Positions 20,767 through 32,254 are shown, counted from the stretch's first letter. The stretch is 61,498 bases of DNA from Symsagittifera roscoffensis (GCF_963678635.1 NW_026971092.1:1-61498); one strand, 5' to 3'. The notes: generated by a model from the sequence alone, not told the origin. Numbers and translations are program-made.

Positions 20767-21641
20767 TGTGCCAGTCGGTCATATTTGGAAGTTTGACCTT
20801 GAGAAACACGAAACACGCAGTTTTGGGAGGAATTTTAATTTTTCAAAGTTTCGAATGGAGCCTGTCATGCTCAATTTTCTCGCGACAACTAAAAATATCA
20901 GAAAAATAATATCAGAACATCCAATTTACAATCGCGGGAAAGTACCTAAAAAGCAGCGGGAAATTGCTATTCGCAATTTCCAGATACGAAATAAAACGCG
21001 AGTAGAGCCGCCTTATCCTGAAATAGGAAAAGAAGCGATTGCGAAAGAAGATCACGATTATTCGAGCTGAACTAGAGTGAACCCTCAGTGGAAGGTTAGA
21101 CAGCTGGGGTGTTCCAATGGTTCAGACCAAAACATCATTACTAGAGTCAAAACTTGTTTTCCTTATTAAAACTAATTAGTATTAAACTCCTCAAGTTATC
21201 ATACTTAATTCCGAGTTGCTCATTAATTTAGTTACCACTAATTCCCGAGTGTGCCGACATGTGGGTTTTCAATTTAGTTTTCTTGAGTGTGTTTTATGAT
21301 TGTTATGTTGAGATAAGGCGAGTTTTAGGTTGATCCATCTGAAATGGATCAAAGTTTCACTGTCTAATAAAAAGTAACTGTGCGGATTGTTCCGACCCTG
21401 TTTTTAACGGCGTTAGTGTATTTTGGGTATTTTGAGACCTAAGTATAGGGACGTTCTTATTTTCTAGAGTGGGCGGGTATTTTGGTAGTGGCCTTTAAGC
21501 TGTAACGGGTTTTTAGTCTGATGGCTCCGACAGTTTTGAGGTAGAAAAACACGAGAGATAGTTTTCCTGACTCTTGAGCCAATGGTCATAGGGCCTATTC
21601 TTCTTAAGCCTCATATGTGAGCGAAGTAGGCGACCGTTACA
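20767..21641 (+). repeat. 3' LTR of the 20-kb Ty3/Gypsy element
   Basis: This 875-bp block is homologous to 1506-2185, starts TGTGCCAG and ends CGTTACA. It carries about 213 bp (21080-21292) missing from the 5' copy and lacks about 20 bp present there. The hairpin ttgatccat/atggatcaa is conserved at 21330-21352, and AATAAA is found near 20989. Flanks of the pair (acctt on the left, ctttt on the right) are not a clean duplication. Confidence 0.9.
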
Positions 21642-22197
21642 CTTTTTGTGAGACATCATTGTTTGATACATTTTCTCGCTTTGTATCCGAAAATTCTGAA
21701 AAGGCTGCATTTTCATTTCTTACTGTCGTGTGTCTAGATGTTTGAACTGGTGATGTACTTTGAATTTCTGTTTTTTCTAGTGTAGATAAATAAATATATT
21801 TTATTGCAAATACTTCATTAGTAAATATTGAATTCGCTCTTTGCGAGTTATGATGTTGTATGTTTTTTATGTATTCTGTGAATACTTTTGAAAATTCGAT
21901 GTCGATGTCGTCTGTTTGAATGAGATATTTACCATAAAAATTGCGTGGTGTACTGATTTCAATGGTATAAACTCAATATTGTTGTGTTAGGTTACATATT
22001 CCTTTTCAATAATAATCGAGAGTTTGTCTTTTAATTTCTTATTCTGGAAATTCTGCTTTGCATGGGCTAAATCCTTGTTGGAATAAATTTGCGATTAAGT
22101 TATGTCAAAATTGTATTTGTCCTCTATCATCAGTTAGTGAATTATTAAGGAATGGGAAGACAGAGTTTTCGTCTGGACTTTCGTCACTTTGGTTCAT
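21642..22197 (-). pseudogene. Decayed minus-strand ORF, right half of the insertion target
   Basis: Read from ATG at 22197-22195 down to the 3' LTR, one minus frame gives about 185 codons with only four stops (three TGA, one TAA). It has ordinary amino-acid composition, for example FQQGFSPCKAEFPE, then IEFSKVFTEYIKNIQ, then NENAAFSEFSDTKRENV. Each TGA sits where a Trp would fit, so single transitions could explain them. The frame runs into the LTR, and the coding sense may resume left of the element at 1505. I do not recognise the protein. Confidence 0.4.
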
Positions 22198-22450
22198 TTC
22201 TCTGTTTTATGACTGCTAGTGCGTAATGTTCAATGTGTTTAATTGGTTGATTCCAATTGTATAGACGTACTTGTTTGTTTTTGTATGTCTTTTTTATTCT
22301 TCGTTTTCCTTGTATTGATGAATGTGATGTGGTTTCCGAGTCAGCAAATACAATTGATCTTTGATTGGGTAGTTTTTAATTACTGAGTCTTTTATTTGTC
22401 GATTGCATCTAAACTACTGGTTTCTGATTTGGAGACTGCGTTTCTTCGCT
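22198..22450 (-). pseudogene. Upstream part of the decayed minus-strand gene
   Basis: Another minus frame reads IVFADSETTSHSS, then a Lys/Arg-rich stretch, then VRLYNWNQPIKHIEHYALAV before shifting into the frame of the 21642-22197 fragment. The run of ordinary residues without stops suggests past coding. The DSE element could recall an exonuclease-type metal site, but nothing else supports that. The plus-strand ORF at 22396-22812 is likely a shadow of this AT-rich region. Confidence 0.3.
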
Positions 22451-23410
22451 TTGAAAATCTTTTTCGTGTAAATTGTCTTTGTTTACTTAAAATTTTTCTT
22501 TTCATTGTTTGTCTTTTCATTCGAATATATCCTATTGTTTGTTTGTGTGGAGTAATTACGAGATCGTATTTTTCGTTGTTGATTTCTCAATTGTGTAATA
22601 CGATTGTTTGTTTATTTCCTAAGTTGTTTAGTGACATAAGGTTTAGGATGATGGATGCAAGATCGTTTTTAGTGGTTTTAATATCCTATACTGTTAGTCC
22701 TTACGGTTTTTTAGGGTTAGCCTATTTTTGGTCTTGTATTCAGGGTTGGAGAGAAAAGTATATATCGATTCCGGAGAATGATTGTTACTTTTTCGTGACT
22801 AGTCTAAGTTAGGGTGTTAACTTACTTAATCTTACTTAGGGGTAATGATTGTGTTCAAAGGTTGGAGTATAGTAAATGGATCCACAGGGTTCAGGTATAA
22901 TTAGAACGCAAGTAGTTCGTTAGATATTAATTTAAACTTACTAAGTTTAAGTATTAGCCTAGGTCAGGTAAGAGGTGGGGTCAAGTGAAGGATGAATAAC
23001 CGAAGTTCTTCACTGTTTATCTTAATTAGAATGGTTAGTTTATTTGAAAAATTTCTATTAGTCCTGAGTTTAAGAAAAGGTTGGGTAGTGAATTGACGTT
23101 TGAGGTCGTTAGACATTGAATAATTGGGTGGGGGATAACAAAATTGTTCTATATGATCAAAGGATAAGCCTTGATGATCAGGGTATAAGTTTTAATGATA
23201 TAAATTTATTTGAACTAAATGTTAAATAGAGATCCAAGTGAAATCTTGATGATCTATTGAATTTTAAATAAGTTGAAGTTTAAATAAAGATAAAAATTAG
23301 GATAGGCCTTTTTAGAAAATTTAGAAATTTATAGAAAGTTTAGTTTTGGATGGTGTTAGTGATTTAATGATTGCTATTATGTTTAGGTGATGAAGCTGGA
23401 GTTGACGGGA

Positions 23411-23441
23411 TATATATATGTTCATATATATATACGAACAA
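23411..23441. repeat. AT-rich palindrome
   Basis: The sequence gatatatatatg is followed after two bases by catatatatatac, an almost perfect inverted repeat able to form a cruciform. It is a small simple-sequence feature with no neighbouring gene. Confidence 0.7.
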
Positions 23442-24186
23442 GTTTTGATCGTACAAACTAATTTTTATGTTTTTGTATTCAATAAACATTTTTTATCAAA
23501 TATATTTTTTGATTTTTACTGCAGTTGAGGAAAGGATTAGAGATGTATTTATCAATCTTTATTGTATAATAGATTAGCGCCTTTAAAGATCGTTGAAGAT
23601 TTTTCTTCAAGCATTCAATGTTTGCAAATGAAATACTAAGTTAAATGCTAATAAGATTTCAAATATAAAAAATTGTGTTGGCTTTTGCCGTACGACCATG
23701 TAACTTGATGGTAAGTTTCTCCGTAGTCGTATGTCGTCTCTTGTCCGGGGTGGTCTTCCAATACCGGGTAGTTCTCGTATTGTTCGGATTAGCGGCTCTG
23801 ATCTATTGAGTCGTAGAGACATTTCAATTAGATTATTGTCGTGTAACATTTATGAAAATATTTTGTCTAATTCTAGTCTATTTTGTTAGTTCTAAGCTAA
23901 TTTGTATTGTAAGGTCTTGTTCGAGACTTTGGTCGCTCCAGATGAGTTATGTTCTTGACGTTAACTCATAGAGTAATTTCAGATAGGATACACCGTCTGC
24001 TCGTCACGCTATCTTATTTTCGGCCGGATAGATTCGTGCAGCTTCTAAGTCTAATACCGATCTTGATCTTACTCTTATATTGGCTAGTCTCTTTTAGTCT
24101 CAATAGATCTAGAATACACTGGTCCTTTGCGATTAGGTCTCTTGGAGAGGCAACTAAGTTCTAAGTTAAATTCAAATCTCTCTGGT

Positions 24187-24210
24187 GCTGAAATTACAAG
24201 TAATTTCAGC
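24187..24210. repeat. Perfect 11-bp inverted repeat with 2-bp spacer
   Basis: The arms are gctgaaattac (24187-24197) and gtaatttcagc (24200-24210), exact complements separated by aa. It could be a binding site or the terminus of a small foldback element. No partner sequence is visible nearby. Confidence 0.8.
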
Positions 24211-26705
24211 TTTTACAAATAGTTGTTAGTTAGATGGATCATGATTGGTTAGTATTAAATATCTTATAGTGATAAAACATCCAATATTAAAATATAGTTT
24301 TAGATCTGGTTCCAAAATTTTCAAACATTATTTATTGCAATAACCGACAATTAAGCAGTCCCGTTTTTCATCAAAATCTTTCTATAGTTCCCTTTAAATC
24401 TTGAAAAAAATTTCATAAATTGAATTTATATGCAAAAACTGTTTTTAACGTTATTTAAAATATTTTTTTGAAAATGATTGTTTTTTGTGAGATAAACATA
24501 GTTTTTGTTTTAGCTAAAAATGAAAAATAAAACTTTTCTTGATGTTACTTTTGACCTAAGCTATGATTTCCCAGAAAGAGTTCCTCATGTTTCTTGATTG
24601 ATTTTCTACAACGGTTTAAAAATTGTTAAAAGATACGATTCAAAGTGGAGTATGAGAAGGAAATGTAGACAAAAAAATGACGACAACCATCTCACGCTCA
24701 AAAAGCTAAATAGTTTACTTCTTGTTTGATAAACGTATGATCAAATTATCATTCATGTCAACATGATTGGAAATAGAGCGAAATTAGATTTAATTTTTGT
24801 ACTAACTCATAAAACTTGTGGTTTTTGCTTGTATTGTGCTTGAGTTGATATTTTGGTTTTAATCAGTTAATTGTTGTCCAAGTTATTAAACACGCGAAAA
24901 TCGTTGATGAAAGCATTGAAAAAATGGAATTTTTTTTTCAAAAGGTAAAACCAACAAAAAAAATTTTCCAGAATGTTTTCCATTTCAAAAGTCACCTCAG
25001 TTTTTTATAGATAACTAAACACCAATCAGTTATTCTTACATAGTCTTTTTTCATTTACTGACAATCGAATGCAAGTTTGAAAGATTATCCTCAAAACAGA
25101 CTATCGTTTTTTCTACTTTTCTGCCGAAACAAAATAAGTTGAGCAGCAACTGCGAAATAGAGCCAACGTAAATCACATATCCCACTAATTTTGAAAACGT
25201 CCTAAATAGGTCTTTTATGTTTGGTATTTGTGATTGAAAACAAAATATGAAACCAAAAACCAAAAATCAGTTAACTCGTTTGTTTTGAGAAAGATATTCT
25301 ATCAAGGTTTTTATCCTAGTGTCGAAAGTTTTGTGATCGCGTTTGAGACCAACGTTTAACGAGACGCCTGTTCAAACAGAAACACAGTTTAACAAAAAAT
25401 TAACGGAGAGGAGATGTGCAGCAGAAAGTTTTCTCAAAGCAATTGTCCAATTTATGTCAAATGCCAGCGTAGAATCTAGGGTGCGGCTTTTTAGGACAAA
25501 CTTGGTTAATATTACCCCTCGGATATTGATACAGTTCAATTTTTTTTGTGTTTTCAACTTTTGCGGAGTATGTTTGCCGGTGATACAAAAACACAACAAG
25601 TATGGTCTTTCACAAAAATGCAGCAAATCGAGAACAGGGCTGTGAATTCAACACTGTCTATTGATTAGAGATTTTTCACAAAAACCCAATAAAAAAAAGT
25701 CATACAGGAACATTTTTCTACATGGTTCTAATTGAAATTCGTGATATTCAAGGGATACTCATTTCGTTTTTAAGTGTTGGAATCGTAAAATTAATTCTCA
25801 ATTGTCGCATTGTAGTAAAAGGTTAAATTTGTAGAATTTTTTTTTTGCAAAATTCTAATGAATTTAAATATCAAAGGATACATTTTTTTAAATTAAAAAA
25901 AATTTCATCACACGTATGTGTTCTAAAACATTTTAAGCACATAAATCATAAGCTTTGTCAAAATGCTTTTAAACAGATTAAAGACATTTAAGTCCACTAG
26001 AGTTTGAATTTCGCATGGCTTTGTCGCATGGCTGTTTTTGAGTCGCATGGTTGTTTATAAATTCTAAATGAGCAACTTCGAGACCTAATTAGGTTATGAT
26101 AAGAATCATCATAAAAATATTGTTATTTTTTTCTTTCAGCCATCGTTCAACGTCGTACTGGTGCAAGTTTGGATTTCTTGACTATTTGAATTGCGTTGTC
26201 TTATAAAATTGGGAATTGCAGAAAAAGAACCAATTTGCTTGAATTTGATTTGAGAAATCCTGTTTGAATTTTTTTTTCAGAGAGCAATTATCCGTATTTC
26301 CAAAACTTTGAAGTTACGATCAAATGAGACTGTGGAAACTCGTTCTTCTATAATCCTTACTTCAAGAGGATCTGCTGTCTCTCGAGAAAACTCAAGTTAA
26401 TGTCTTGAAGGTGCACCAACACTTTCAAAAGAGTACAGTTTTGTTTACTCTGTTGAGTTGATAAGAAGTCAAACACCAAATAAAATTGAATGGGTTAACT
26501 TTCAAGCGTTCTAGGAGAACGCTTTGTACAGAGCGGAAATTTGGAATTGTTTTCAATTCGGCTTGCTGGATATGAATTGTGTCATAGCCTACAAGGGTAG
26601 TATCACTTCGAACAATACGTATTGATGTTGAATCACGTTTCAAAAATGGAAGTGGGTTTGTTTCCTATTGACCGCTGAAGATACCTTAGGCATCTACCAG
26701 CCGAA

Positions 26706-26930
26706 CTATATGTTTCGAAATAAAAACAATTTTCGGACAAACTGATTCTGACCCGCAGGTATTTCAATTGTGTTGCTTCTGAATTTGTTATAGTTGTATC
26801 TATCATGCCTCGTCACTAGTTCATCTTGAATTGAAGTATATAAGAAATCAAATGCCGCATTAAACCTAGTAAAAATTGCTGCTGGAATCTTTGGATTAGC
26901 AACTTGAGTAGCCAAAACAAAATTCTGGTT
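26706..26930 (-). pseudogene. Short minus-strand coding-like fragment
   Basis: A minus frame of about 75 codons reads ATQVANPKIPAAIF, then FNAAFDFLYTSIQDELVTRH, then NTIEIPAGQNQFVRKLFLF. The composition is ordinary rather than AT-skewed, which suggests decayed coding. A second minus frame at 26425-26643 (IRIVRSDTTLVGYDTIHIQQ) follows it and may be the same gene after a frameshift. I recognise no family. A mobile-element remnant is likely. Confidence 0.3.
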
Positions 26931-27559
26931 CCGATCAATTGAGTCGTATTCTTTGGTTGCTATTAGGGTTCAGTAATTGATCCGTGGCGAAAAGTTCAAC
27001 GGCTATTTTTTTTGCATAAAAACACGCGACTTTGATACACTACGTATAAGGTGTTTTCACAAACTGAATTTTTTGAAGGTTCTATAACATTTCCCGTAGT
27101 TGGATCAGTTGCCAAAATTTAACAGTCATTTTTTGTAGCTTTGAGTTTCAACTCCTAACTCTAATTGCGAATATAAATAAAAATTGCGATCGAAAGTCAA
27201 GAAAAGTTCCGCCACTGTATCATCATCGGAAGCGTGAGAACTGTCTCCTGTTCATTTGAATCGTCAAACGTCACCGGCGTTTCGGTTCTGTTGAAAATGC
27301 TTAGACTTGTGCTGTTTTGGGCACTTCCATTTTTATTCGCGAAACTATCAGGCTTTCGTTTTGCAGATTTTTATCCATTTAAGCTACGTTAATACAACAT
27401 ATTTTGGTAATCGTGAGCCATCACAGGTATTCGAGCAAATTCGTGTCTTTTGGGACCGTAAAACTTCATGTAGCTGACATGTTTTTCAAAATCTTTTCAA
27501 CATCTTGCTCGTTGAACTTTTTTAGGCTTCCTGAAGTACTTTGTTGGAACCATAACCGG

Positions 27560-27860
27560 CTTGGCCACTAGTCCAATGTTCCTTCGAACTGTAACGTTTA
27601 GTTTTTAAAGACTCTTCAATTGCTGAATGAGAACCACGTCCGCGCATCACTCTACCTTTGAGACACTTCAGAACTTTCAATACCACCACCAATAATAGTA
27701 CAATGTTTTGGCATTGCTTCTATATCAATTTCCTCGTCTTCCGATATACCGAGACCACAAACGATTTTTATGGTTTCTTAGTGTTTTAATTCTTGATTTG
27801 AGATCAAGTGTTCGGGAAATGCTAATTCTTTTAACATTTTGAAATGGTACCTCAATGGCG
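27560..27860 (-). pseudogene. Minus-strand coding-like fragment, acidic
   Basis: On the minus strand, the frame KELAFPEHLISNQELKH, stop, then GLGISEDEEIDIEAMPKHC and TIIGGGIESSEVSQR looks coding and is broken by stops. The ORF at 27725-27937 on the same strand is in another frame. Family unknown. With the fragment at 26706 it may be part of one decayed minus-strand element. Confidence 0.25.
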
Positions 27861-30464
27861 ACTGAAATGGAATTCTGAAGGTGTTTTTTGAATTTTGTTT
27901 TGAGATCTATTGAGGTACGAACCGACAGAAAAAGCAAAACTAAATTTTCATCAGTTTTAACGCTAAAGTTTTTGAATATTCTCTTCAGTATCAGACGGCT
28001 GCGTGTCTTTTTATTCCACCAATTTCACTCAATTTCAATCATTGACCGATTGACTACTGAAATTAGACACCTCGTCGGGAGCAATTACAGTTTGCTCCTC
28101 TAAGTGGCTATTTTGTGACACTTTACTAGATAAAAAAGATATTAAATTAAAAATGGCTTAGCGAAATTTATCAGACCCTGAAAGGTTTTTCAGTATTATA
28201 ATGTAAGTATTACATTATTCTCGATGCTCAACCTTTGCAAAAAGCGTTAAAAAATTTTAAACGATTTTGCAGGCTTGTAAATATTGATTTGTAAAAGGAA
28301 GTACTAATGTCGTGTGGTGCAGCGAACGAAATTCTCAATCGTGTCAATCTTAACCGAGTGTTGTCTTTAGTCATTACAGAAAAGTCATTAAATCAAACAT
28401 TGTTGATGATGAGAACAATTTATTAGAAATCAATTTTTGGTTTCGACGCAAATGCGTTATACTTTTATACAATTGGTTAAAAAAAATACCTACAGGCCCA
28501 TTTAACGTCTACAAACCAAACTCTAGAGATAGACTTCAAACCGAGAGACATCAACTTCAAATTGACGGAAGAGAACTTTTGACGAAAGAGAATGTTTCCA
28601 ATCAAAACTGTGCAAAAAATCCCTCTTGTCATGATACATCACGATTTTCTTACTCAGACGTCAAGATATGAAAACTCGATCCTGATTGGTACTGTTAATC
28701 AAATTTCTTTTTGTAGGAGTTCATTGGTTGCCACCACCAAGCTCACTATTGTCTGTCTACTGAAATACACTATTGATGAGAAAAAAAAATAAACATAATT
28801 GAAACTTTCTGTTTTTTAACCTGACTTGTTTCACAACAAAACGCCAGCACAAATTCGTCAGTATGATGCATAATGAAAGTCACTCATCGAGCCACAAGGT
28901 GTATTACATTGAAGAGAAAACTCATTTATCTTTTAAAAAACTAACGTTTTGATTATACCAACTTAATACTTCGAAAAAATTGTGCAATGAATATTTATAC
29001 TTTTTGTTACTTTTATGTTCATAGATTATCTTTTGTTGAAATGTTTGAAATGTGGGAGCGCAATTGGTTTTTCGAAAAACAGCAGATTAACGATTTTTTT
29101 TGACTAGGCGAGATTTGAATATGAACAACGCAACGTTATTGAAAAACAAATTTGTAATTGCTTATAAAATTCAATTTGTGTGTTCTTGCATTATTCGAAA
29201 TGCATGTTCCAGTTTACCTGAAAAATTACTTTGAAGAGTTACCGCCAACATTCAAAGTTACGACAGGAATTTGGAAAAAATATCAACGGAATCATTTTTA
29301 TTGGTTGTTGTTGTCTTTCAGCTAGATACTTGGATGAAACAGATCTCCTCACTACCGACTATGTGGACTAGTGTCTGAGTCATGGTCTCGATGTCGGTAA
29401 CTGTCATATAATCATACAAAACAATGGCGTATAACCACTCAAGGGTTTTATTGATTTCATCAGTTACAATCGTAGACTTGGGGACTCAGATATTGACAAT
29501 GCGTAATTGCACAAACATCAAAAAAGATTGAAAATATTGATTATGGGATTCAGATAATGAACAGTGAATGTTTAGACAGTACGGTTGAAGTAATTAACAC
29601 AGCTGCTTCGAGATCGATTAATTCAACACGGTTCAGGACCTACGATGATCTTGAAAATTTTTTTTCGAATAATGAAGTCCATGAAAACTAGGCGTCATGA
29701 TGAGCCAATAATTGTTGGTTTTATAATCTTTAACAATGCGAAACAGCGAAGGCTATATTTCAAACCCAATTTTCTCGGACTTATTTTACGTTGTCTAACC
29801 AGCCAGATAGTTGAAACGGATACAGACTTGATGTATTTAGCGTTAACAGGATCATTAATTAATGAGTGCTTGTCAGCTGAAGCAAAATAATTTTTTCTAA
29901 TCGGATGCAATTAATTTGTAATAATAAGGATCGCCATGCTCACTAGATGACGTGTTCAGTTTCTTACCGCGTGTTTCTTGCGGTATACATAGAAAATTCG
30001 ATAGCAGAACTCCCGGTTTCTTCATAGTTTAATGGACTGCAACGTAAATGGTTTGCTTGAATAGTTAAACTTTTTGTTCCTAAGATGAAAACAATGATTC
30101 TCTGAAAAGGCAAGGAAAGTTTCAAAGAGAAACGTTAACAACCCTCTCGAAAAACACGAGAACATCCTACAAAATGAAAAAAAAACCATATCAGGGTGTT
30201 AGTTGAGGTTTTCGACTAATTGAAAGTCAAATTAAGACTTACGAACAAATAAAATTTCTGTGACGTATTTCTATTATTGTCAGCGTCGTGTGTTAGATGA
30301 TTGAATTTCAACGGAACCCTTGAACTTGTAAAGATTTTTAATCATGATACCTTAATTGAATGATTTTAAATGTTCTTGATGAAATCTTTCAACTTCAACC
30401 ATGTAAACGTGTGTGATAGCAAAGGTGGGTGGGGTAAGAACGAGTGCATTTGTTTTACGTGCAG

Positions 30465-30572
30465 CTGGGTGACTGGAGCAGTACAGGCGGGGGTCTATCC
30501 TCTTCAGTGCTGGATCAACTCGAGGGAGGCCAGCAGTTCACTTCAACCAACCTGCGAGTGGTCACTGTTGTG
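30465..30572 (+). CDS. Ionotropic glutamate receptor exon (end of amino-terminal domain)
   Basis: This is a 108-bp, 36-codon exon. The acceptor is tttgttttacgtgcag ending at 30464 and the donor is gtaaat at 30573, so both ends are phase 0. The product begins LGDWSSTGGGL and ends TSTNLRVVTVV. In iGluRs the amino-terminal domain ends with a G-x-W element and then a basic-x-V-T-T/V-V/I strand that runs directly into the E-P-F/P-x-V start of lobe S1. Joined to the exon at 32255, the reading continues VTVV then EPPFVF, which matches that layout exactly. The upstream exons with the rest of the domain are not recognised in the window. Confidence 0.75.
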
Positions 30573-30699
30573 GTAAATACCTGCGACGCACACATCAATC
30601 AACGTAACAATTGTAAAACAACAATCGTGATTACTCTTTGCAGTCAACTGAACAGCTATTTAGAAAAACCAAACCTGCAAACAATACATAACATTTGCG

Positions 30700-31095
30700 A
30701 CCCGAGTCGAGGTTTTTCACCTAATTTGAAGCAAGATTTGAGCGGTTTAAGCTGTTTTTTAGACAATTACGCTCAAAATCTTGCTTCAAAAAGAGCGGTT
30801 TGAGCGGTTTTTGAACAGTTTATTTAGAAAAACCGCTCAAAACCGTTCAAATCTTGCGCGGTTTTTGAGCGTTTTTTTTTTAGATATACCGCTCAAAAAC
30901 CGTTCAAATCTTGCGCGGTTTTTGAGCGATTTTTTTAGATAAACCGCTGAAAACCGTTCAAATTTTGCGCGGTTTTTGAGCGGTTTTTTTAGTTAAACCG
31001 TTCAAAAAGCGCTCAAACCGCTCATTTAGAAGCAAGATTTTGAGCATGATTGTCTAAAAAAAACCGCTCAAATCTTGAGCCTTTTTTTTATATAT
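30700..31095. repeat. GAGCGGTTTTT foldback array, left block
   Basis: Both the motif gagcggtttttgagcggt and its complement accgctcaaaaaccg alternate here, in units of about 55-60 bp that include tcaaatcttgcgcggttttt. The strand can fold on itself many times. The block begins near gacccgagtcgagg, which recalls the inverse of ctcgacccgggg at the end of the right block, as if both blocks belong to one foldback element. Confidence 0.8.
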
Positions 31096-31202
31096 ATAAA
31101 AAAATCGCTCATAGATGTATACAAACATCTATACGTACATACATCTATACACACATACTTACATGCATACATACATAGATACAAACATTCTTGCATTTAA
31201 AC

Positions 31203-31366
31203 ATGCATACATACATACATACATACATACATACATACATACATACATACATACATACATACATACATACATACATACATACATACATACATACATACAT
31301 ACATACATACATACATACATACATACACACATACATACATACATACATACATACGTACATACATAC
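31203..31366. repeat. (ACAT)n microsatellite
   Basis: An almost pure tetranucleotide array acat, with less regular flanks from 31118 and to 31378. The tetramer gives long ORFs in several frames (Tyr/Ile/His/Thr on plus, Met/Tyr/Val/Cys on minus) that are not genes. Confidence 0.95.
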
Positions 31367-31498
31367 ACATACTTACACAATTTCCAGTGGTTATTTTGCT
31401 CGAGCATTTGAAAAAAGTGGCTCACATTGCTTTTGGTCAAGACATCGAAAAAAACCTTGCTTGAGTTGAGAACGGTTCAGCACTTTTTTTAAATTGTA

Positions 31499-31804
31499 GA
31501 TACCCGGGTTGACCAAAAATGCTTATCCTACAATTTCCATATATTTCTTACATTTAATATTTCATGAAAGGCAAGATTTTCAGAAACTTGTTAAGACTTG
31601 TTTATAAACAAATTTGAATTATTTAAGAGTACTTTTGCTCAATTTAAAGCACATTGCTCATCAAAAACGAAAAATTAGTTTGAAGCTATTAAAATGGTTA
31701 TCATACAATTTTCATACATGATGTGGGAAATTTTAAGATAAGCATTTTCGGTGTGGGGAAATGTAAGATAAGCAATTTCGGTTTATGGAGGTCAACCCGG
31801 GTAG
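31499..31804. mobile_element. MITE with 14-bp terminal inverted repeats and TA flanks
   Basis: The left end tacccgggttgacc (31501-31514) is the exact complement of the right end ggtcaacccgggta (31790-31803). If the outermost TA is the target duplication, the element is about 300 bp with CCCGGGTTGACC ends, the layout of a Tc1/mariner-type MITE. The next 30 bases inside each end are also complementary with gaps (the block gcttatc-tacaatttcc recurs inverted). There is no transposase ORF. A related sequence lies inverted at 61290-61498. Confidence 0.65.
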
Positions 31805-31854
31805 TATTTCAACTGCATCTTAGCGTCACATTACCTTTCCAGGCCTTTTTGTTG

Positions 31855-32096
31855 GTTTTAATCGGTTTTCTTTATAAGACCGCTCAAAACCCGCTTAAAA
31901 ACCGCTCAAATCTTGCTTTAAAAACCGTTCAAAAATCACCGCAAGAAATGAGCGGTTTTTGAGTGGTTTTTGAGCAAGATTTGGGCGGTTTGAGCGGTTT
32001 TTTTTCAAAAAAAACGCCCAAACCGCTCAAATCTTGCAGGAAAACCGCTCAAACCGCCGATATCTTGAGCAGTTTTTGAGCGGGATCTCGACCCGG
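31855..32096. repeat. GAGCGGTTTTT foldback array, right block
   Basis: The same alternating motif as 30700-31095 (aaaccgctcaaatcttgc and its complement), ending in gagcgggatctcgacccgggg. It is separated from the left block by the microsatellite and the MITE. Confidence 0.8.
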
Positions 32097-32254
32097 GGAA
32101 CAACGGTGTCAAATGACGTCAGTGAAAAGTAGACTGTGATTACTAATGTTTTATGTACTAAAGGGACAGCATCGTGAAATAATAATAAAGTGCACTTCTT
32201 TTGAAGGTCTGAAAAGCGTGTTCAAATGATGTGCTTTTGCCATTTGCTGTTCAG

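Larger units (their letters stand above)
22451..30464. other. AT-rich non-coding stretch with decayed fragments
   Basis: About 8 kb with no gene I can support. It contains an AT palindrome (23411-23441), a perfect 24-bp palindrome (24187-24210), several poly-A/T runs and minus-strand scraps near 26.4-26.9 and 27.2-28.1 kb. It lies upstream of the first iGluR exon on the plus strand, so part may be intron of that gene. I could not identify earlier iGluR exons in it. Confidence 0.5.
30573..32254 (+). other. Intron of the iGluR gene, filled with repeats
   Basis: This 1,682-bp intron follows the GT-AG rule. It contains, in order, a foldback array (30700-31095), an (ACAT)n microsatellite, a MITE with TA flanks and a second foldback array (31855-32096). 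The parts outside those look unremarkable. Confidence 0.75.

Noticed and set aside
21642-22197. Alternative genetic code with TGA read as Trp
   Set aside because: The retrotransposon and iGluR exons use TGG for Trp normally, and this fragment also has a TAA. Simple decay explains it.
26143-26190. Exon after tttttttctttcag
   Set aside because: Good acceptor, but the following frames stop quickly and show no family motif.
29338-29402. Possible iGluR exon after ttgttgtctttcag (reads YLDETDLLTTDYVD)
   Set aside because: It has an in-frame TAG, is very short, and shows no match to iGluR amino-terminal features.
31115-31469. Tyr/Ile/His/Thr and Met/Tyr/Val/Cys ORFs
   Set aside because: Translations of the (ACAT)n microsatellite.
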